A stretch of 64,000 nt of DNA from Brettanomyces bruxellensis (GCF_011074885.1 NC_054690.1:2237001-2301000), one strand, 5' to 3'; counted from the first letter of the stretch, positions 9,550-20,962 are shown. Numbers and translations: made by a program. The notes: generated by a model not told the origin, from the sequence alone.

Positions 9550-10697
9550 TTTTGTTGTTTTTAAAGAGAACTAGAAGCTGCTGAAATGTGTGTTTGTATT
9601 AATATCAAGTAGATACGCAAACCTGGGTAGTAAAGCTCAAATCTAAAAGAACTGTGATGGCAGATTTAAAAATCCAATTTAACCACCAAGTGAATATCTT
9701 TTGTTTGGCCTTCTTTTACAGATGAGTTCTTCCCTTGGTCAAACGTTAAACTACATGTATCTCGCGTAGTTGAAGTCGGAAAAAAAAAATAGCTTCAAAA
9801 TGATGACAGTCCGGAAATAAAATAAGAAAATGAATTAATTATAAAAGATGATAGTCCCGTCTATAGTCTCAAAACTAATATCAGTCGTGGTTTTCTGATA
9901 AGACAACTTAGATATATTATCACTAAATTCCTTAGTTTGTTCGTTAGTTTCTTATCTTCAATAAACCTATTCACATCACGTAGAAGTTTCAAAGTCACTG
10001 ACAAGGACCATCTTTATATAGTCCTACGATTACTTTTACTTTTTACATTCACAAATAAGATTCTCTCTAATTTCTATTATCAGAACATTCTAGATGTCAG
10101 TTAGCGTCTTTCGACATGACACATAATCTTTAATATTGTTTGCCTTCGTTTGCCCTCAATACTAAAGTCGTATCTATATCCTGCTAAACTAGTTACCAGA
10201 AGATTCTTTAGAAATCTCGAAATCCTTATTTGTAGCACAGCCTTAATTTAAGTTTTCTGAGCACAACTCTCAACACAAAAAATGTGTGCATCCGTGCACC
10301 ACTGAGGACGAATGAGAACAAGTGTGAAAAGTACGAAAAAAATGAATTAACTCGGTCTTAGTATGATTGAAAAATGAGATAGTGGTTGGTGGAGAAAAAT
10401 CCATGTCGAAAAAAATTAAGAGGAAAACAAAAAAGAAGGGAGAAAAAGAAGAGGGAAAAATTTACCCTCATCATTTCTGTAGGTATTGCCGGACAGTGCG
10501 AAAAATTTTTCCACTCTGAATTGAAAAAAATTTTTTTTTTTTCAGCTTTTCCTGCAATGGCAAGTCGCACTGATTTATTACTTCTTAGATATACATCAAC
10601 GTTTTATGTGTTTAAGACTAAAGGCATCTTTTTGAACAGACCCCCTACTGACAAGGCTCCAGATAACAGTTGTTGCAGCATATAATCAAATCAGAAA
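9550..10697. other. Divergent promoter region, SFH1 / EFB1
   Basis: About 1.15 kb between divergent genes. It holds a Rap1-like site (listed separately), a pyrimidine/purine-rich stretch around 10400-10460 and a T tract near 10530-10541. I see no gene; a 99-codon open frame at 10386-10685 is low-complexity and lacks family features. Confidence 0.45.
10288..10300 (+). promoter_or_regulatory. Rap1-like (RPG box) site upstream of EFB1
   Basis: gcatccgtgcacc matches the yeast RPG/HOMOL1 form of the Rap1 site (RCATCCRTRCA). It lies about 400 bases upstream of the EFB1 start, and translation-factor genes in yeasts are commonly driven by Rap1. Whether the factor uses this site here is inferred. Confidence 0.4.
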
Positions 10698-11829
10698 ATG
10701 TCTTTCACCGATTTCTCTAGCATTGACACTCTAACCAAGTTGGACAAGTTCCTTGAGGACAAGTCATACGTTGAAGGGTAAGTATTAGAAATAGAATGAA
10801 TATCCAAGGGCGACTGCCTAAAATTGCCTGCTTTTTTTTTCTCTACACGCTGGTTCATCCGCTCATATCATTATGATGAATTAAATTCTTTGGTCCATGT
10901 TTCCGAGGTGGTTCAAGACCCACCAAATGAGTAAAACTAGAAAGGTGCTACGGCATCATCTCTGATTGATATGAGTGAAGAGAAAGTGTGAAAAGGATGT
11001 GAGGTGTGAACGTGAATAGAGGTTTGAAAAAGAAGTTCAAGGTTCAAGTGAATATGAAAATGAAGTTTGAAATTGAAAATGAAAATGTGAAAAATATTAA
11101 AAAATTTAAGATACGAAAAATATGGATGGGTAGAAATATCATGTCCGTATCTATCAGTCTTATTTAACACCTTTTGGAGTCAGCAATACAGCAATTTACC
11201 TTAAACTAAATTGTTCGAGTGAGAATTTGGATCTTTGAAAAGCCATTTCGTTTCAATAATACTAACAACCAACCATTTGCTCTAGTACCTCTGCCACCCA
11301 GGCTGATGTTACCACCTACAAGGCCTTCCAGAAAGCTTACCCAAGCTTCACCAGATGGTTCAACCACATCGCTTCCTTCACTGAAGAGTTCGAGACTTTG
11401 CCAGCAGGTAAGGCTTCAGCTGCTGCTGCCGATGAAGAAGATGATGATGTCGATCTCTTCGATGATGACGAAGAGGAAGATGCCGAAGCTGAGAAGCTCA
11501 AGGCTGAGAGAGTTGCTGCATACCAGGCTAAGAAGGCTGGTAAGCCAAAGGCTGCCGCCAAGTCTCTTGTTACCGTCGATATCAAGCCATGGGATGACGA
11601 GACCGATCTTGAAGCCATGTTGAAGTTCGTTAAGAGCATCAAGATGGACGGTTTGGTGTGGGGTTCTCACAGTTTCGTCGATGTTGGTTTCGGTATCAAG
11701 AAGTTGCAGATCAACGTTGTTGTTGAGGATGACAAGGTCTCCGTTGAGGATGATGTCAAGGAGAAGGTCGAGGAAGATGGTGAGGAGTGGGTCCAGTCTG
11801 TTGACATTGTCGCCATGGCCAAGTTGTAA
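10698..11829 (+). CDS. EFB1: Translation elongation factor eEF1B alpha (two exons)
   Basis: Exon 1 is 10698-10777 and exon 2 is 11286-11829. They join through a split Gly codon (GG|T) to give 207 residues, against 206 in S. cerevisiae. The intron (10778-11285, 508 nt) has a GTAAGT donor, TACTAAC at 11260-11266 and a TAG acceptor. The N-terminus ([20 protein letters not shown]) is GST-C-like. An acidic linker ([17 protein letters not shown]) precedes the guanine-exchange domain with [28 protein letters not shown] and C-terminal AMAKL. It recharges eEF1A with GTP during elongation. The intron hosts a snoRNA, as in S. cerevisiae. The stop codon is about 210 bases from the convergent Zn-cluster gene. 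Confidence 0.95.
10865..10972 (+). ncRNA. SNR18: U18 (snR18) box C/D snoRNA in the EFB1 intron
   Basis: Box C ATGATGA is at 10873-10879 and box D CTGA at 10962-10965. The ends pair as a terminal stem, ATATCA (10865-10870) with TGATAT (10967-10972). Downstream of box C, ttggtccatgtttc (about 10890-10903) is complementary, with one mismatch, to the conserved 25S rRNA stretch GAAACACGGACCAA, the known U18 target region (2'-O-methylation of A649/C650 in S. cerevisiae). A D'-like CCGA follows directly. Size (about 108 nt) and host gene match S. cerevisiae snR18, which also sits in the EFB1 intron. Exact ends are inferred from the stem. Confidence 0.88.
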
Positions 11830-12040
11830 GTTGCTGGGCCGTCTTTCCTTGCTGAAAATCCCAAGAGCAGTACTCTTTTTGCTCTTTCCCTTTTCTTTTA
11901 TATCTTTACTCCTATGATTGTTGTCTGTATTCTCGTATAATTTAAAAAGAGCAGCTACCATCTATTTTGATTCTGCCTGGAAAGCGTAATGTCGTAAATA
12001 ATATATAGAATAGGGTCTAGTGCTGGCCATATAACTTCAC

Positions 12041-14101
12041 CTAGCACGGAAGAAAATCAATTCCCGCACCCTGCCACTTCCTGCCGGCAAGAATATCGTC
12101 AAGACTCCTACCATCTCGCCAATGCTGCTTCACTATCTCCATTATCGTCTTAATCGTCCCCATGTTGACCGTCCTGTACAACTTCTCCATGTAATTCAGC
12201 ACCTTTCGTCTTTCGTCCACCTCCTTGCACCACAGACCCACCTCAAGGATCGGCCAAACCATCTGCGTGACAGTTGGGCCTTCCCAGTTCATTCCGTCAT
12301 AGACGGCCAAGAATTCCCTAACTAGGCAATCGATCTTCTCCGTGTAGTTTTGGCCCATTCTGCAGATGTCAATGAGATAAATGTAAGCGGCGATTGCCCA
12401 GCATTGTGCCCCCTTTAGTCTCTCCGCATAGGGAGCATCAAATCCGTCCAAACTGGGTGGAACATAGTCCCGATACCGAAGAATCTCCATCTCCATAGTC
12501 TGAAACCGGGAATTGCGCTCTATTTCCGTAATTTCCGACTTCCCCTGCTGCCAGTAGCCACCCACATCATGCCGCAATGAGCACATCTTGTTGAGCACCT
12601 GGAATATCTCTCCGGGGCAGCCGTTCATCTTGGCTGTGGACACAAGTTCGTTTTTGCTGCCGTACCATTCCGGTTTTGAGAACGGGAGTCGGTAATCTGG
12701 ACTGACCAAGGCTGAAACAGTGTCAAACCACGATAAAACACAGATCATGGTCTGAGACTGCGTGATCCTCCGGAGCAGAGTGCAGTAAACTTTGTCGGAA
12801 ACAATCGAAGCAAACAACTTGAAGAAGGTCCTGCTAAGCGCCGACCTGCCGGACTCAAGAATCGCAAACAAGATGTGGACGTAAAGCAGCAAGAGAATCA
12901 CGAAGAAGTTCGATCTCTTTCTTTTGCGTGTCTCCTTCTTCAAGTTCTTCATCACCCTCCCCACTATGCATGTGGCCTCGTAGGTACTCTGGGACATTTC
13001 CTCTTCCGGAGTGCCATACAAGTTTCTGGCCCAGTGTGCCTGTCTCTGGCCGCTTGACAAAGTATCGTCCTTCGATTTTACGTATTTCATCAAATACTTC
13101 ATGGTCGTGTCAATGTGCTGCACCCCTTTCTGGTAGAACTTGTCCCCTCGGCTGTCCACATACATGTGAATTGAGCTTAACGATAGAAAGCACGATCTCG
13201 CCAACTCGTATCCGCAAAACCGGATCATCATCTCGGGCCAAGGATTGTGTGGATGTGCATCCAAAAGATAGATCACCTTCTCGAAGAAGTGCCGCATTAG
13301 CACTTCATCCTGGGGCGATGATCTCTGGAATTCCAACATCTTCTCCTCGCTGCTATCTGCAGCAAATAGGTCTGGGTCTGGCTTTAAAGCAAGTGTTTGC
13401 ATCTTTTCCGCCTGCTTATCCTCTGATTGGTCCTGGACCGCCGAAAATGACCCTATCTCCTCGTTCAAATTCCGACTGGGCAGCTTTGCTTTCGACTTAA
13501 ATGGTGATAGAGCAATTTCCCTCGGTCGCAACTCGTTGAAGTTGTTATCCAGTAGATAGTCCAGTCCGTCATACAAAGCATCCTCAAACTGAAACGGGTC
13601 GGCAATGTCCACATCGCTGCTTTTATCTGAACTCTGATCTGTGCTGCTCTCTTGCTCCAACTGGTCTGCTCCATAGCTTCGAAATGCACTCATGAAGTCT
13701 GTGCTTAATCCTGCCATTTGTGTTTCAGCTCCCACATCTGGGCTTGTTTTCTTCTCAGGTTGCACTCTTGACTTTTTTGTGATGCTCTTCTTCTTATCCT
13801 TGTCCACCTTAGAAAGCCGCCTCTTCATCCGAGGCCGACCTCTAAATCCAAACTTCTTCTCACCTTTCGAATTATACGAAATATTCACCGGACCCTGGTT
13901 TCTGGGATCATCCACATCAAACACTAGTTGAAGACTATATCCTTCACATTTCCGGCCGGATTTTAGACAATTCATGCAGAACGGTTTTGTTTCATCGCAT
14001 TTCCGTCTTCTCCTCTTACATGTCAGACAGCCGTTTCTAGATCTCGTTCCTTTATTCACCATACGGTATATTTCCATGAAATTGTTTTTGCAAATACGCA
14101 C
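12041..14101 (-). CDS. Zn2Cys6 fungal transcription factor
   Basis: The 686-residue protein has a binuclear zinc cluster, with Cys at 25, 28, 35, 42, 45 and 52 (CLTCKRRRRKC then CMNCLKSGRKC), followed by basic and Ser-rich linkers. The remaining part is helical and resembles the fungal-specific transcription factor middle homology region, including RHFFEKVIYLLDAHPHNPWP and later Trp-rich segments. Met14 (14062) is a plausible alternative start because the zinc cluster begins soon after it. Target genes cannot be read from the sequence. The adjacent lipase gene, in the same orientation, could be a target or just a neighbour. I do not recognise a specific orthologue. Confidence 0.85.
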   Translation of the reverse strand: MRICKNNFMEIYRMVNKGTRSRNGCLTCKRRRRKCDETKPFCMNCLKSGRKCEGYSLQLVFDVDDPRNQGPVNISYNSKGEKKFGFRGRPRMKRRLSKVDKDKKKSITKKSRVQPEKKTSPDVGAETQMAGLSTDFMSAFRSYGADQLEQESSTDQSSDKSSDVDIADPFQFEDALYDGLDYLLDNNFNELRPREIALSPFKSKAKLPSRNLNEEIGSFSAVQDQSEDKQAEKMQTLALKPDPDLFAADSSEEKMLEFQRSSPQDEVLMRHFFEKVIYLLDAHPHNPWPEMMIRFCGYELARSCFLSLSSIHMYVDSRGDKFYQKGVQHIDTTMKYLMKYVKSKDDTLSSGQRQAHWARNLYGTPEEEMSQSTYEATCIVGRVMKNLKKETRKRKRSNFFVILLLLYVHILFAILESGRSALSRTFFKLFASIVSDKVYCTLLRRITQSQTMICVLSWFDTVSALVSPDYRLPFSKPEWYGSKNELVSTAKMNGCPGEIFQVLNKMCSLRHDVGGYWQQGKSEITEIERNSRFQTMEMEILRYRDYVPPSLDGFDAPYAERLKGAQCWAIAAYIYLIDICRMGQNYTEKIDCLVREFLAVYDGMNWEGPTVTQMVWPILEVGLWCKEVDERRKVLNYMEKLYRTVNMGTIKTIMEIVKQHWRDGRSLDDILAGRKWQGAGIDFLPC

Positions 14102-14527
14102 GATGGCCCTTGAATGTTAATGTCGCAGTTAGTTTTAACTAAAATACCCATCGGTGTTTCTCTCACATATATACTTCGGATAAACACATCCCCGGCTATG
14201 GTATCGAAACAAAGGACTTTCCGCTTCATCAACGAATCTATTGATAAGGAAAAGCATCTTTCTTCGGTAGACGAATGTCCCGATAAGGAAATCGTAAGCG
14301 CCGAAATGAAAGAAAAAATAAAAATAAAATCAGAACAAGATAAAAAAATAAGCATCGGAAAAGAGAAGCGCCGATGTGGTTACCGAGGCCAAACTAATAC
14401 CGCACGACAATACAAAGATTGTTGTGTGCCGTAATGTGCTACTGTGTTGTCCTTATACGTTATTTAATATTTGTATTCATACACATAAACGGTCTATTTA
14501 AAGAAAAGCATAATTCTTGTCGTAGGT
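14102..14527. other. Intergenic region between Zn-cluster regulator and lipase
   Basis: About 425 bases holding the regulator's promoter and the lipase 3' end. A 106-codon plus-strand frame (14114-14434) is Lys/Glu-rich with no family signal and is not called. Confidence 0.4.
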
Positions 14528-15595
14528 CTAAGAGCTAATTCCAAGATCGGACAAAAGCGTAGAAATCATGCACTGACCAACATTTATGAAGTAATCGAGA
14601 TGATGATCAATGATTTCCTCAGTGTCGAGTGCAGCAAGCCAGTTGCCATCGGAAATAGCCTCAAGAGCCGAGGTAGAAACACTATCCCAGTCCTGTAACT
14701 CGTGGCAAAGAGACCAACATCCTCTAGTTTGAAGTGTTGACTCATCCTCACTGATTCTGACTTCAGAGCCACAATGTGAAAAGTCCATCACGGCGAATGG
14801 AACGAGGGGAACAATATCACCGTAATGCGTAACTCTGGTGTATGTGTTTGTTGGAAGTTCATCACCGCTACCAGATTTCAAGAAGCTAGTGAGAGAAGTG
14901 GTGTCGTACCAGTCATCCATCCATGAAGCGAAGTTTGGGTCTCCGACCTTTGGACTACCAAAGTTGATAAGCGTGACATCCATTCCAACCAATCTCAACT
15001 CATTGGCAGCAAGAACGGCCAATGAAGCTCCCAAGGAGTGGCCAGTGACATCAATCTCAAAGTCTGGGAACTTCTCGTGAAGCTCAACCATCTTCTTGAA
15101 AGCATCTTTCATGAACACACTTGTGGCGTCATAGAAGCCGGTGTGCACCTTACAGTTCTTGCACGTGAAATCAACTGTGTTGATACCCTCGCTCACAGTG
15201 TAAGGAACGTACTTCGAATGGGTGGTTGCAAAGTCAATTGCCCACTCCTCAAGAGTAGTCGTTCCCTTGAAGATCAAGACGATTCTCTGGGTGGTGTTAT
15301 CCTGAACAATGAGGCCAGAAACATCGCTGTCAAACTGGTATATAACCTGCTGATTGTCGGTATTGTCGGTACAGGAGGAAATTGAACATGCAGTAGTCAT
15401 GTTTCCGTCTTTCAAGGCGTTAACTGGCATGCAGTAGGCTAGAGAACAGTATTCTGCAAACTGCACAAGCTCACTCCTGACATTTGGGAAGTTCGTCGTT
15501 GGTGGCTCCGCAAAGCACTCTTCAAGAGCACTAAATAGGGAAGCCGAACGGACGACACCCAAAAACAAGAATGTGAAAAGAATGTTTAGCTTCAT
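14528..15595 (-). CDS. Secreted class 3 triacylglycerol lipase
   Basis: The 355-residue alpha/beta-hydrolase has a signal peptide (MKLNILFTFLFLGVVRSAS). The nucleophile elbow GHSLG holds Ser187, within IDVTGHSLGASLAVLAANEL. Asp260 in HYGDIVPLVP and His332 in IIDHHLDYF complete a plausible Ser-Asp-His triad in class 3 order. Cys pairs (CSISSC, CKNC, CW..C) suggest disulfides and secretion. The likely role is hydrolysis of extracellular triglycerides or esters. Similar secreted lipases occur in several yeasts. Substrate range is not deducible. Confidence 0.87.
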   Translation of the reverse strand: MKLNILFTFLFLGVVRSASLFSALEECFAEPPTTNFPNVRSELVQFAEYCSLAYCMPVNALKDGNMTTACSISSCTDNTDNQQVIYQFDSDVSGLIVQDNTTQRIVLIFKGTTTLEEWAIDFATTHSKYVPYTVSEGINTVDFTCKNCKVHTGFYDATSVFMKDAFKKMVELHEKFPDFEIDVTGHSLGASLAVLAANELRLVGMDVTLINFGSPKVGDPNFASWMDDWYDTTSLTSFLKSGSGDELPTNTYTRVTHYGDIVPLVPFAVMDFSHCGSEVRISEDESTLQTRGCWSLCHELQDWDSVSTSALEAISDGNWLAALDTEEIIDHHLDYFINVGQCMISTLLSDLGISS

Positions 15596-17879
15596 GGTTC
15601 AATCTGGACTGACAAAAGCTGAGCTTATCCTTGCTTAACTTGTTTTAACCATGTTTAAACGTTTTTGAGGGGGGCATTTTACTTTACATCTTTTGGAAAC
15701 TGCACCGATTAAATACTTGACTGGTTGCATCTGCTTTCGGTGGTTATAATCAATAAATCCCGTCTGTCCATAAATACAAATACGCTGCTATGTCCTGTTG
15801 AGGCCGTTATAACTCCTCGTATAGTCCTCAGGTCGTACCTGTGCATATTGTTCCTCATAAATTCACCGTTGAGCAGTTTCCCCATCTCTAACAATTGCAC
15901 AGAAAAAATTAATCAAAACTATCCAATTTGTTGGGGATCCTTCTATTTTCTGGCTCAATTAATTATTCGCCCCATCCATGATTTCTCTATCTGTAGGGTT
16001 CCCTCCATTTCCGTCGTATCAACAATGCTTTTTCGCAGAAAGAAATTTTAATGAAAGTCACATATGCTTATTGTGCTTGAAAATAAACGATGGTAATGAG
16101 TTTTTCATCATTGAAATTTTCACTGAATCTTCACTTTTGCTCGTATCTCGGTATTTACCTTTTTTTGTCGCAGCTTTTTTCACGCGAAGTACTTTTCAAA
16201 AAAAACTGCCACAAACGACCTTTTAAAAAATAGCATTATACTTATGCCAAGACAGACAGCTCGAGATTAAGATACGCTCAGTGTATATTGGCTGAGAAGC
16301 TTTAAAGCTTGGAATATAACTGAGTAAAGGTCCTGACTAACAGATGCAAAACCAATCTAATTTACATAACAGTTTGCCCAACACAGCCTTATCGTATACC
16401 AACGGGGTTTGCTCCCAAGTGCTCGTTTTGGTACTTCATGTACTTAATGGTTTTTGATTGCTTTCATGCAAAACCCTCAATTCTACTTGTTATCCGAAAT
16501 TGGACATCTACGCTAACTTTAGAAATGTCTTTAGCCTTCATCGGCAATTAAGTAGTATGTCTGGCCCAAATTATTTTCCAAATGTGTTACCAATACTCCC
16601 TGTTAAGGTAATGTAGTAGCATCCCAACCGTTTACGAACACCCAAAATAATTAGTAATGTCATTTGCAAACTTTCTGCAGCTGTCTTTATCATAGAAGAA
16701 TCGGAAAATTATATTTTAACGTTGAGCTCGGTAGTATATTTTAGAGTAAAAAGTACACTTAGACACTTTAGTATCACATTTTCTTGGCATTTCTACAAAA
16801 AGGTGTTATTCATAGTTCAACTAAAGCCAATATTTCTCGCTGTAGCCTCGAAGTGTTCATTTTTATGTGGCTGATGGTAGCATTTCCGGCGGAATTTTCG
16901 ATCATATCTCACACTCTATAAATATTCTATCTTGATGTGTCTGTGTTTAAATCTCCATATTCACAGGAATAACTAAAAGCCGAAGAGATTTACGAAGTAA
17001 CTCCGGGTGTTGAATATGTATTGGGATTGTTTAAAGCCGTTAAAAGGGTGAAGTACGTGAAGTATTGTATGTATTACGAGTGGGAACTTAATTTGATCTC
17101 GTTATTTTCGTATTAAACGATGAATATAGTTTTCTTTCATTGAAATCCGGTTGAAAGCCTTCTCGAGCCCTGCTTTGGTCAGGTTTAGGCAGTGGTACAA
17201 ATAGTAATCTTAACTGGACAGTAAACGTAGTATATTCGTCAATAGTCGCGTCTATATAAGACTTTCCTACCTTGTTTTATTGAAGATACCTCACTTTTAA
17301 GTATTAGTGGTATTTCAGTATGTTCATTACTCCTTTACCTATCTTTTTCATACCTTCTTTTTGAGCTCTTTTTGTATCATTTGCTTTTCGAACTTTAAAA
17401 CATACCACCCTCCAGCCAACGAAAACTTTACAAAGTAATTGCTGTCACCTTCAACTATCTCAATGAATATTGTGGTATGTTTCAGTATTGGTAATTTTTG
17501 TTTCTCTTCTGTCTGTTAATTAATTAAAACTTATATTTCCTTACGTTCAAAGCTCTTGCTCTGGGTCATCATATACTATAGGATCTACTTACATTTTTAA
17601 GTGATATATATCAAATATAAAATATTCTTTGTTGACCTTACGGGTTTTCAGAAGGATTCAACTTTATGACACACCGGCGGTTGTGGAAAGCCTAAATAGG
17701 TCGCATCCATACACCACAAGCAGGACAAAAAATCTTAAGTCAAATCTCGGGCCTCCAATTTTTCACTCACCATAGCCATGCTTATCTAGAGCATTTCAAT
17801 TTAAACAACAGTTTAAATGATAACCATACGCAGGGAGAACTTGTACAATAGGTCCAAATACAGGAATATTTGAAAAAAT
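15596..17879. other. 2.3-kb divergent intergenic region, lipase / ELP2
   Basis: This is one of the largest gene-free stretches in the window. It is AT-rich with no long frames, no tandem repeat that I can see and no tRNA signature. A short minus-strand frame at 15709-15900 (63 residues) was examined and matched no family I know. It may hold decayed sequence, but I cannot support a pseudogene. Confidence 0.45.
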
Positions 17880-20387
17880 ATGGTGGAAGTGAATGCTATT
17901 TTCTCTGGGTGCAACTGTGAGTTGCAGGTTTTCGATTACAATGATCAAACACGCAGAATAGCATATGGAGCAGGAAATACAGTTGCAATAACCACGCCAT
18001 TTTCAAAGAATCTTGATGTCCGTCTTTGCCAAACACTCAAGAGCCACACTGCAATTGTTACGGTGGTAAAATGGCTGCCGGAACATCAACTTCTTATCTC
18101 TGGGGCTGAAGATGGTGTCACTAATATCTGGAAATATACAGATGACGGTACATTTAGCATCAAGCAAACATTTGAAGAAGATGAAGAGAAGAGCAGCATT
18201 ACGTGCATAAATAGTCCTGCTGGATATGAGAAGATATTAATAGTAGGCCGTGCATCCGGCGCAGTTGAAGTGTGGAGTATGGCTGAAGACGGAAGTGAAA
18301 AATTCAGCTTATTTGGAAAATTCGAGATCAACTCCGAGTTCTATCCGTTATCGGTTAGTGCAATTGAGGTGAGGCCAGAGCAGCTGGTTGTGTTTGTTGG
18401 GGGCACGAAACCAAACCTATACGTGTACAGTTTGGACCTCAACAATGCAGAATCCATAACTTGTGCTGCCAAATTGGAAGGACACGAAGACTGGATTAGA
18501 GCTTTGGCAGTTAAGCGAATAGACGAGGACGAGTTTGTGATTGCAAGCGGCTCCCAGGACAGATGGATCAGGCTCTGGAAGCTGTGCCTCAACGAGAAAA
18601 TCGACAACTCGGACCAGGACAAGTCGAAATTGCGGCTTCTCTCCAACAAGCTGTATAAATTCACGATTGGGGGCAGCACAAGGTGTGCAGTGAACTTCGA
18701 TGCGATCATAATGGGCCACGATGATTGGATATCGAGTCTCTGCTGGCATGCAACGGAGATGCGGCTTCTTTCTGCGTCTGCAGACTCGTCGATTATAGTT
18801 TGGGAGCCGGATCCAGTAAGTGGAGTGTGGATTTCGAAAGTCCGGCTTGGTGAGATGGCAATCAAGGGTGCTTCGACTGCCACGGGCTCATCCGGTGGGT
18901 TCTATTGCTCCAGATGGATAGTGGACGAGGTGTACGGGCGTGAGATTGTGCTTACAAACGGGAAAACCGGCTCTTTTAGGTGCTGGTATCACGAAAACGA
19001 GCCTAAGGACACAAGTCTAGGTCCAAAGACGGCTGAATATTTGCAGAACGCGTCACTAACTGGACCATCCGGTAAGGTGACGGATGTGGAATGGTCCAAA
19101 ACTGGAGAATACTTGCTTGCAACATCGCTGGACCAGACTACGAGGCTTTTTGCACAGTGGACGAAGCACAGTCGTGAAGAGCAGGCGGGAAGATGCAATT
19201 TGGACACGGATAAGGCTCCATGGCACGAATTCTCGAGGCCGCAGATCCATGGCTACGATATGATCTGCGTTAAGCCAATTACAGAGACGCGGTTTGCGTC
19301 TGCCGGGGACGAAAAGGTGATCCGAGTGTTCGACGAGCCGAAATCGGTTGCAGATCTCCTTTTACAGTTGACAAATGTGGCAGGCGGCAACGAGAGCATG
19401 CCGGAGAGTGCCAGCCTCCCAGTATTGGGCCTTTCTAACAAGGCAGACCTGGAAGACATCGAGGAAGAGATTGAAAAGGAGGCGGATCGTCCAGAGTCGG
19501 GAGACGAGCTTCGGAGATCGCCGGATGAGTCTGATGGGCCAGAAAAGCATGCGAAAACCAACATGTTGGCCGGGTTGCAGGCCCCACCTTTGGAGGATCA
19601 CCTCCAGAGATACACGCTTTGGCCCGAGAAGGAGAAACTATACGGCCATGGGTTTGAGATCACGACACTTGACGTGTCGCCGGACGGCAAACTGATAGCT
19701 TCGGCCTGCAGATCGAACTCTGAGAAGCATGCTGCGATCCGGTTGTTCAACACGGACAACTGGCAGCAGCTAGACCAAACACTGGCAGGCCACGAACTCA
19801 CCATCACGCGTATTCGGTGGTCTCCTACCGGAGAGTATCTCTTGAGTGTTTCGAGGGACAGGATGTTTTCGTTGTGGCAAAAAGGCGAAGATGGACAGTT
19901 TGTGCGTCTCGCATTGCAGCCGAAGGCACACACGAGGATCATATGGGACTGCTGCTGGATCCCAAGCTCAATCTGCCGGTGCATGTTTGTCACAGGTGCC
20001 AGAGACAGGAAAATCAAGGTTTGGGAGCTCGAGAATGCTGCCCAGACCACAGTGAGCAACATCTGCACTAGTGAGCGGTTCAGTTCTGCTGTGACTGCAC
20101 TCGATGCATATTCCGGGTCTGTTGTAAAGCACGCAATACTCGCAGTTGGCCTAGATAACGGTCTTATGTACATATACTCGGTGGATAACCGCGGAAGTCT
20201 AAAAGAGCTGCTTCAGGTGGATCCGGCAAAGACTCCGGATGGATCGATTTCCAGGCTCTCGTTCCGCCCACCAAGACATGAAGATACCGACAGAATTTAC
20301 TTGGCAGTGGGTAGTGCTGACCACTCGGTGAGAATATTGAGTTTTGGAGTGGCTGAGCTAGGCATCGAGGGAAGTAATGATTTATAG
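17880..20387 (+). CDS. ELP2: Elongator complex WD40 subunit Elp2
   Basis: The 835-residue protein is built of WD40 repeats arranged as two propellers. Examples are SHTAIVTVVKWLPEHQLLIS (from residue 55), ISGAEDGVTNIWK, EGHEDWIRALAVK, ASGSQDRWIRLWK, GHDDWISSLCWHATEMRLLS and, near the C-terminus, GHELTITRIRWSPTGEYLLS. The signature order HDDWISSLCW...LSASADSSIIVWEPD and GHGFEITTLDVSPDGKLIAS is typical of Elp2 (788 residues in S. cerevisiae). Elp2 scaffolds Elp1 and Elp3 in Elongator, which modifies wobble uridines of tRNA. An acidic insert (EDIEEEIEKEADRPESGDEL, about residues 520-540) lies between propeller segments. It is convergent with CYC1. Confidence 0.93.
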   Translation: MVEVNAIFSGCNCELQVFDYNDQTRRIAYGAGNTVAITTPFSKNLDVRLCQTLKSHTAIVTVVKWLPEHQLLISGAEDGVTNIWKYTDDGTFSIKQTFEEDEEKSSITCINSPAGYEKILIVGRASGAVEVWSMAEDGSEKFSLFGKFEINSEFYPLSVSAIEVRPEQLVVFVGGTKPNLYVYSLDLNNAESITCAAKLEGHEDWIRALAVKRIDEDEFVIASGSQDRWIRLWKLCLNEKIDNSDQDKSKLRLLSNKLYKFTIGGSTRCAVNFDAIIMGHDDWISSLCWHATEMRLLSASADSSIIVWEPDPVSGVWISKVRLGEMAIKGASTATGSSGGFYCSRWIVDEVYGREIVLTNGKTGSFRCWYHENEPKDTSLGPKTAEYLQNASLTGPSGKVTDVEWSKTGEYLLATSLDQTTRLFAQWTKHSREEQAGRCNLDTDKAPWHEFSRPQIHGYDMICVKPITETRFASAGDEKVIRVFDEPKSVADLLLQLTNVAGGNESMPESASLPVLGLSNKADLEDIEEEIEKEADRPESGDELRRSPDESDGPEKHAKTNMLAGLQAPPLEDHLQRYTLWPEKEKLYGHGFEITTLDVSPDGKLIASACRSNSEKHAAIRLFNTDNWQQLDQTLAGHELTITRIRWSPTGEYLLSVSRDRMFSLWQKGEDGQFVRLALQPKAHTRIIWDCCWIPSSICRCMFVTGARDRKIKVWELENAAQTTVSNICTSERFSSAVTALDAYSGSVVKHAILAVGLDNGLMYIYSVDNRGSLKELLQVDPAKTPDGSISRLSFRPPRHEDTDRIYLAVGSADHSVRILSFGVAELGIEGSNDL

Positions 20388-20962
20388 ATACATGTGAATG
20401 GAGTAAGCGTAAGTTTTACGGCTAGAGGTATTGTAGAATTATCTTAGAAGTATTGCAAGTATTCGTCAACTGCTTTAAGCATAATTATTAACTAACTAGA
20501 TACATAATTAATTACCTAAAAGCAGCATTAGGTACCTAGATACAGCATTAATTATCTATTTACATTCAACTACCTAAATATACCATTAATTATCTATATA
20601 CAGCATCACCTACTTACACATCACCTACTTACACATCACCACCTTACATTCAATTCTCCTCCACTCTCTCTAACTAGTCACGTGACGTATATTCAAGAAT
20701 ATGTAAAAGAAACAAGATCCAGCGCGGCAGTATTCACAGGAGCCATGCACAGATGCCTTATAAATATGAATACAATATAAATATAAAAGCACCCACCAGA
20801 ATAGGGGCAGTGTGCTCCCAATGTGATACGTAATGCCGTTTTTTCATTGGACAGGCAGACACCGAGGAATCAGGCTGTGGAGTCTAATTTCTTTGCAGGT
20901 AAAATAAACAGCCCGAAACCACGGCACCCAAATAAATAACAAGCAGCAAACCTTGCCGCACC
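20388..20962. other. Convergent spacer ELP2 / CYC1 with short repeats
   Basis: This contains the 3' ends of both genes. Between about 20500 and 20645, loose repeats of catcacctacttacac and of attaattatctatatacag are seen. No gene is recognised. Confidence 0.5.

Noticed and set aside
15709..15900. 63-codon minus-strand frame in the large lipase/ELP2 gap
   Set aside because: I compared it mentally with Sm-like and roadblock-type small proteins and found no convincing match.
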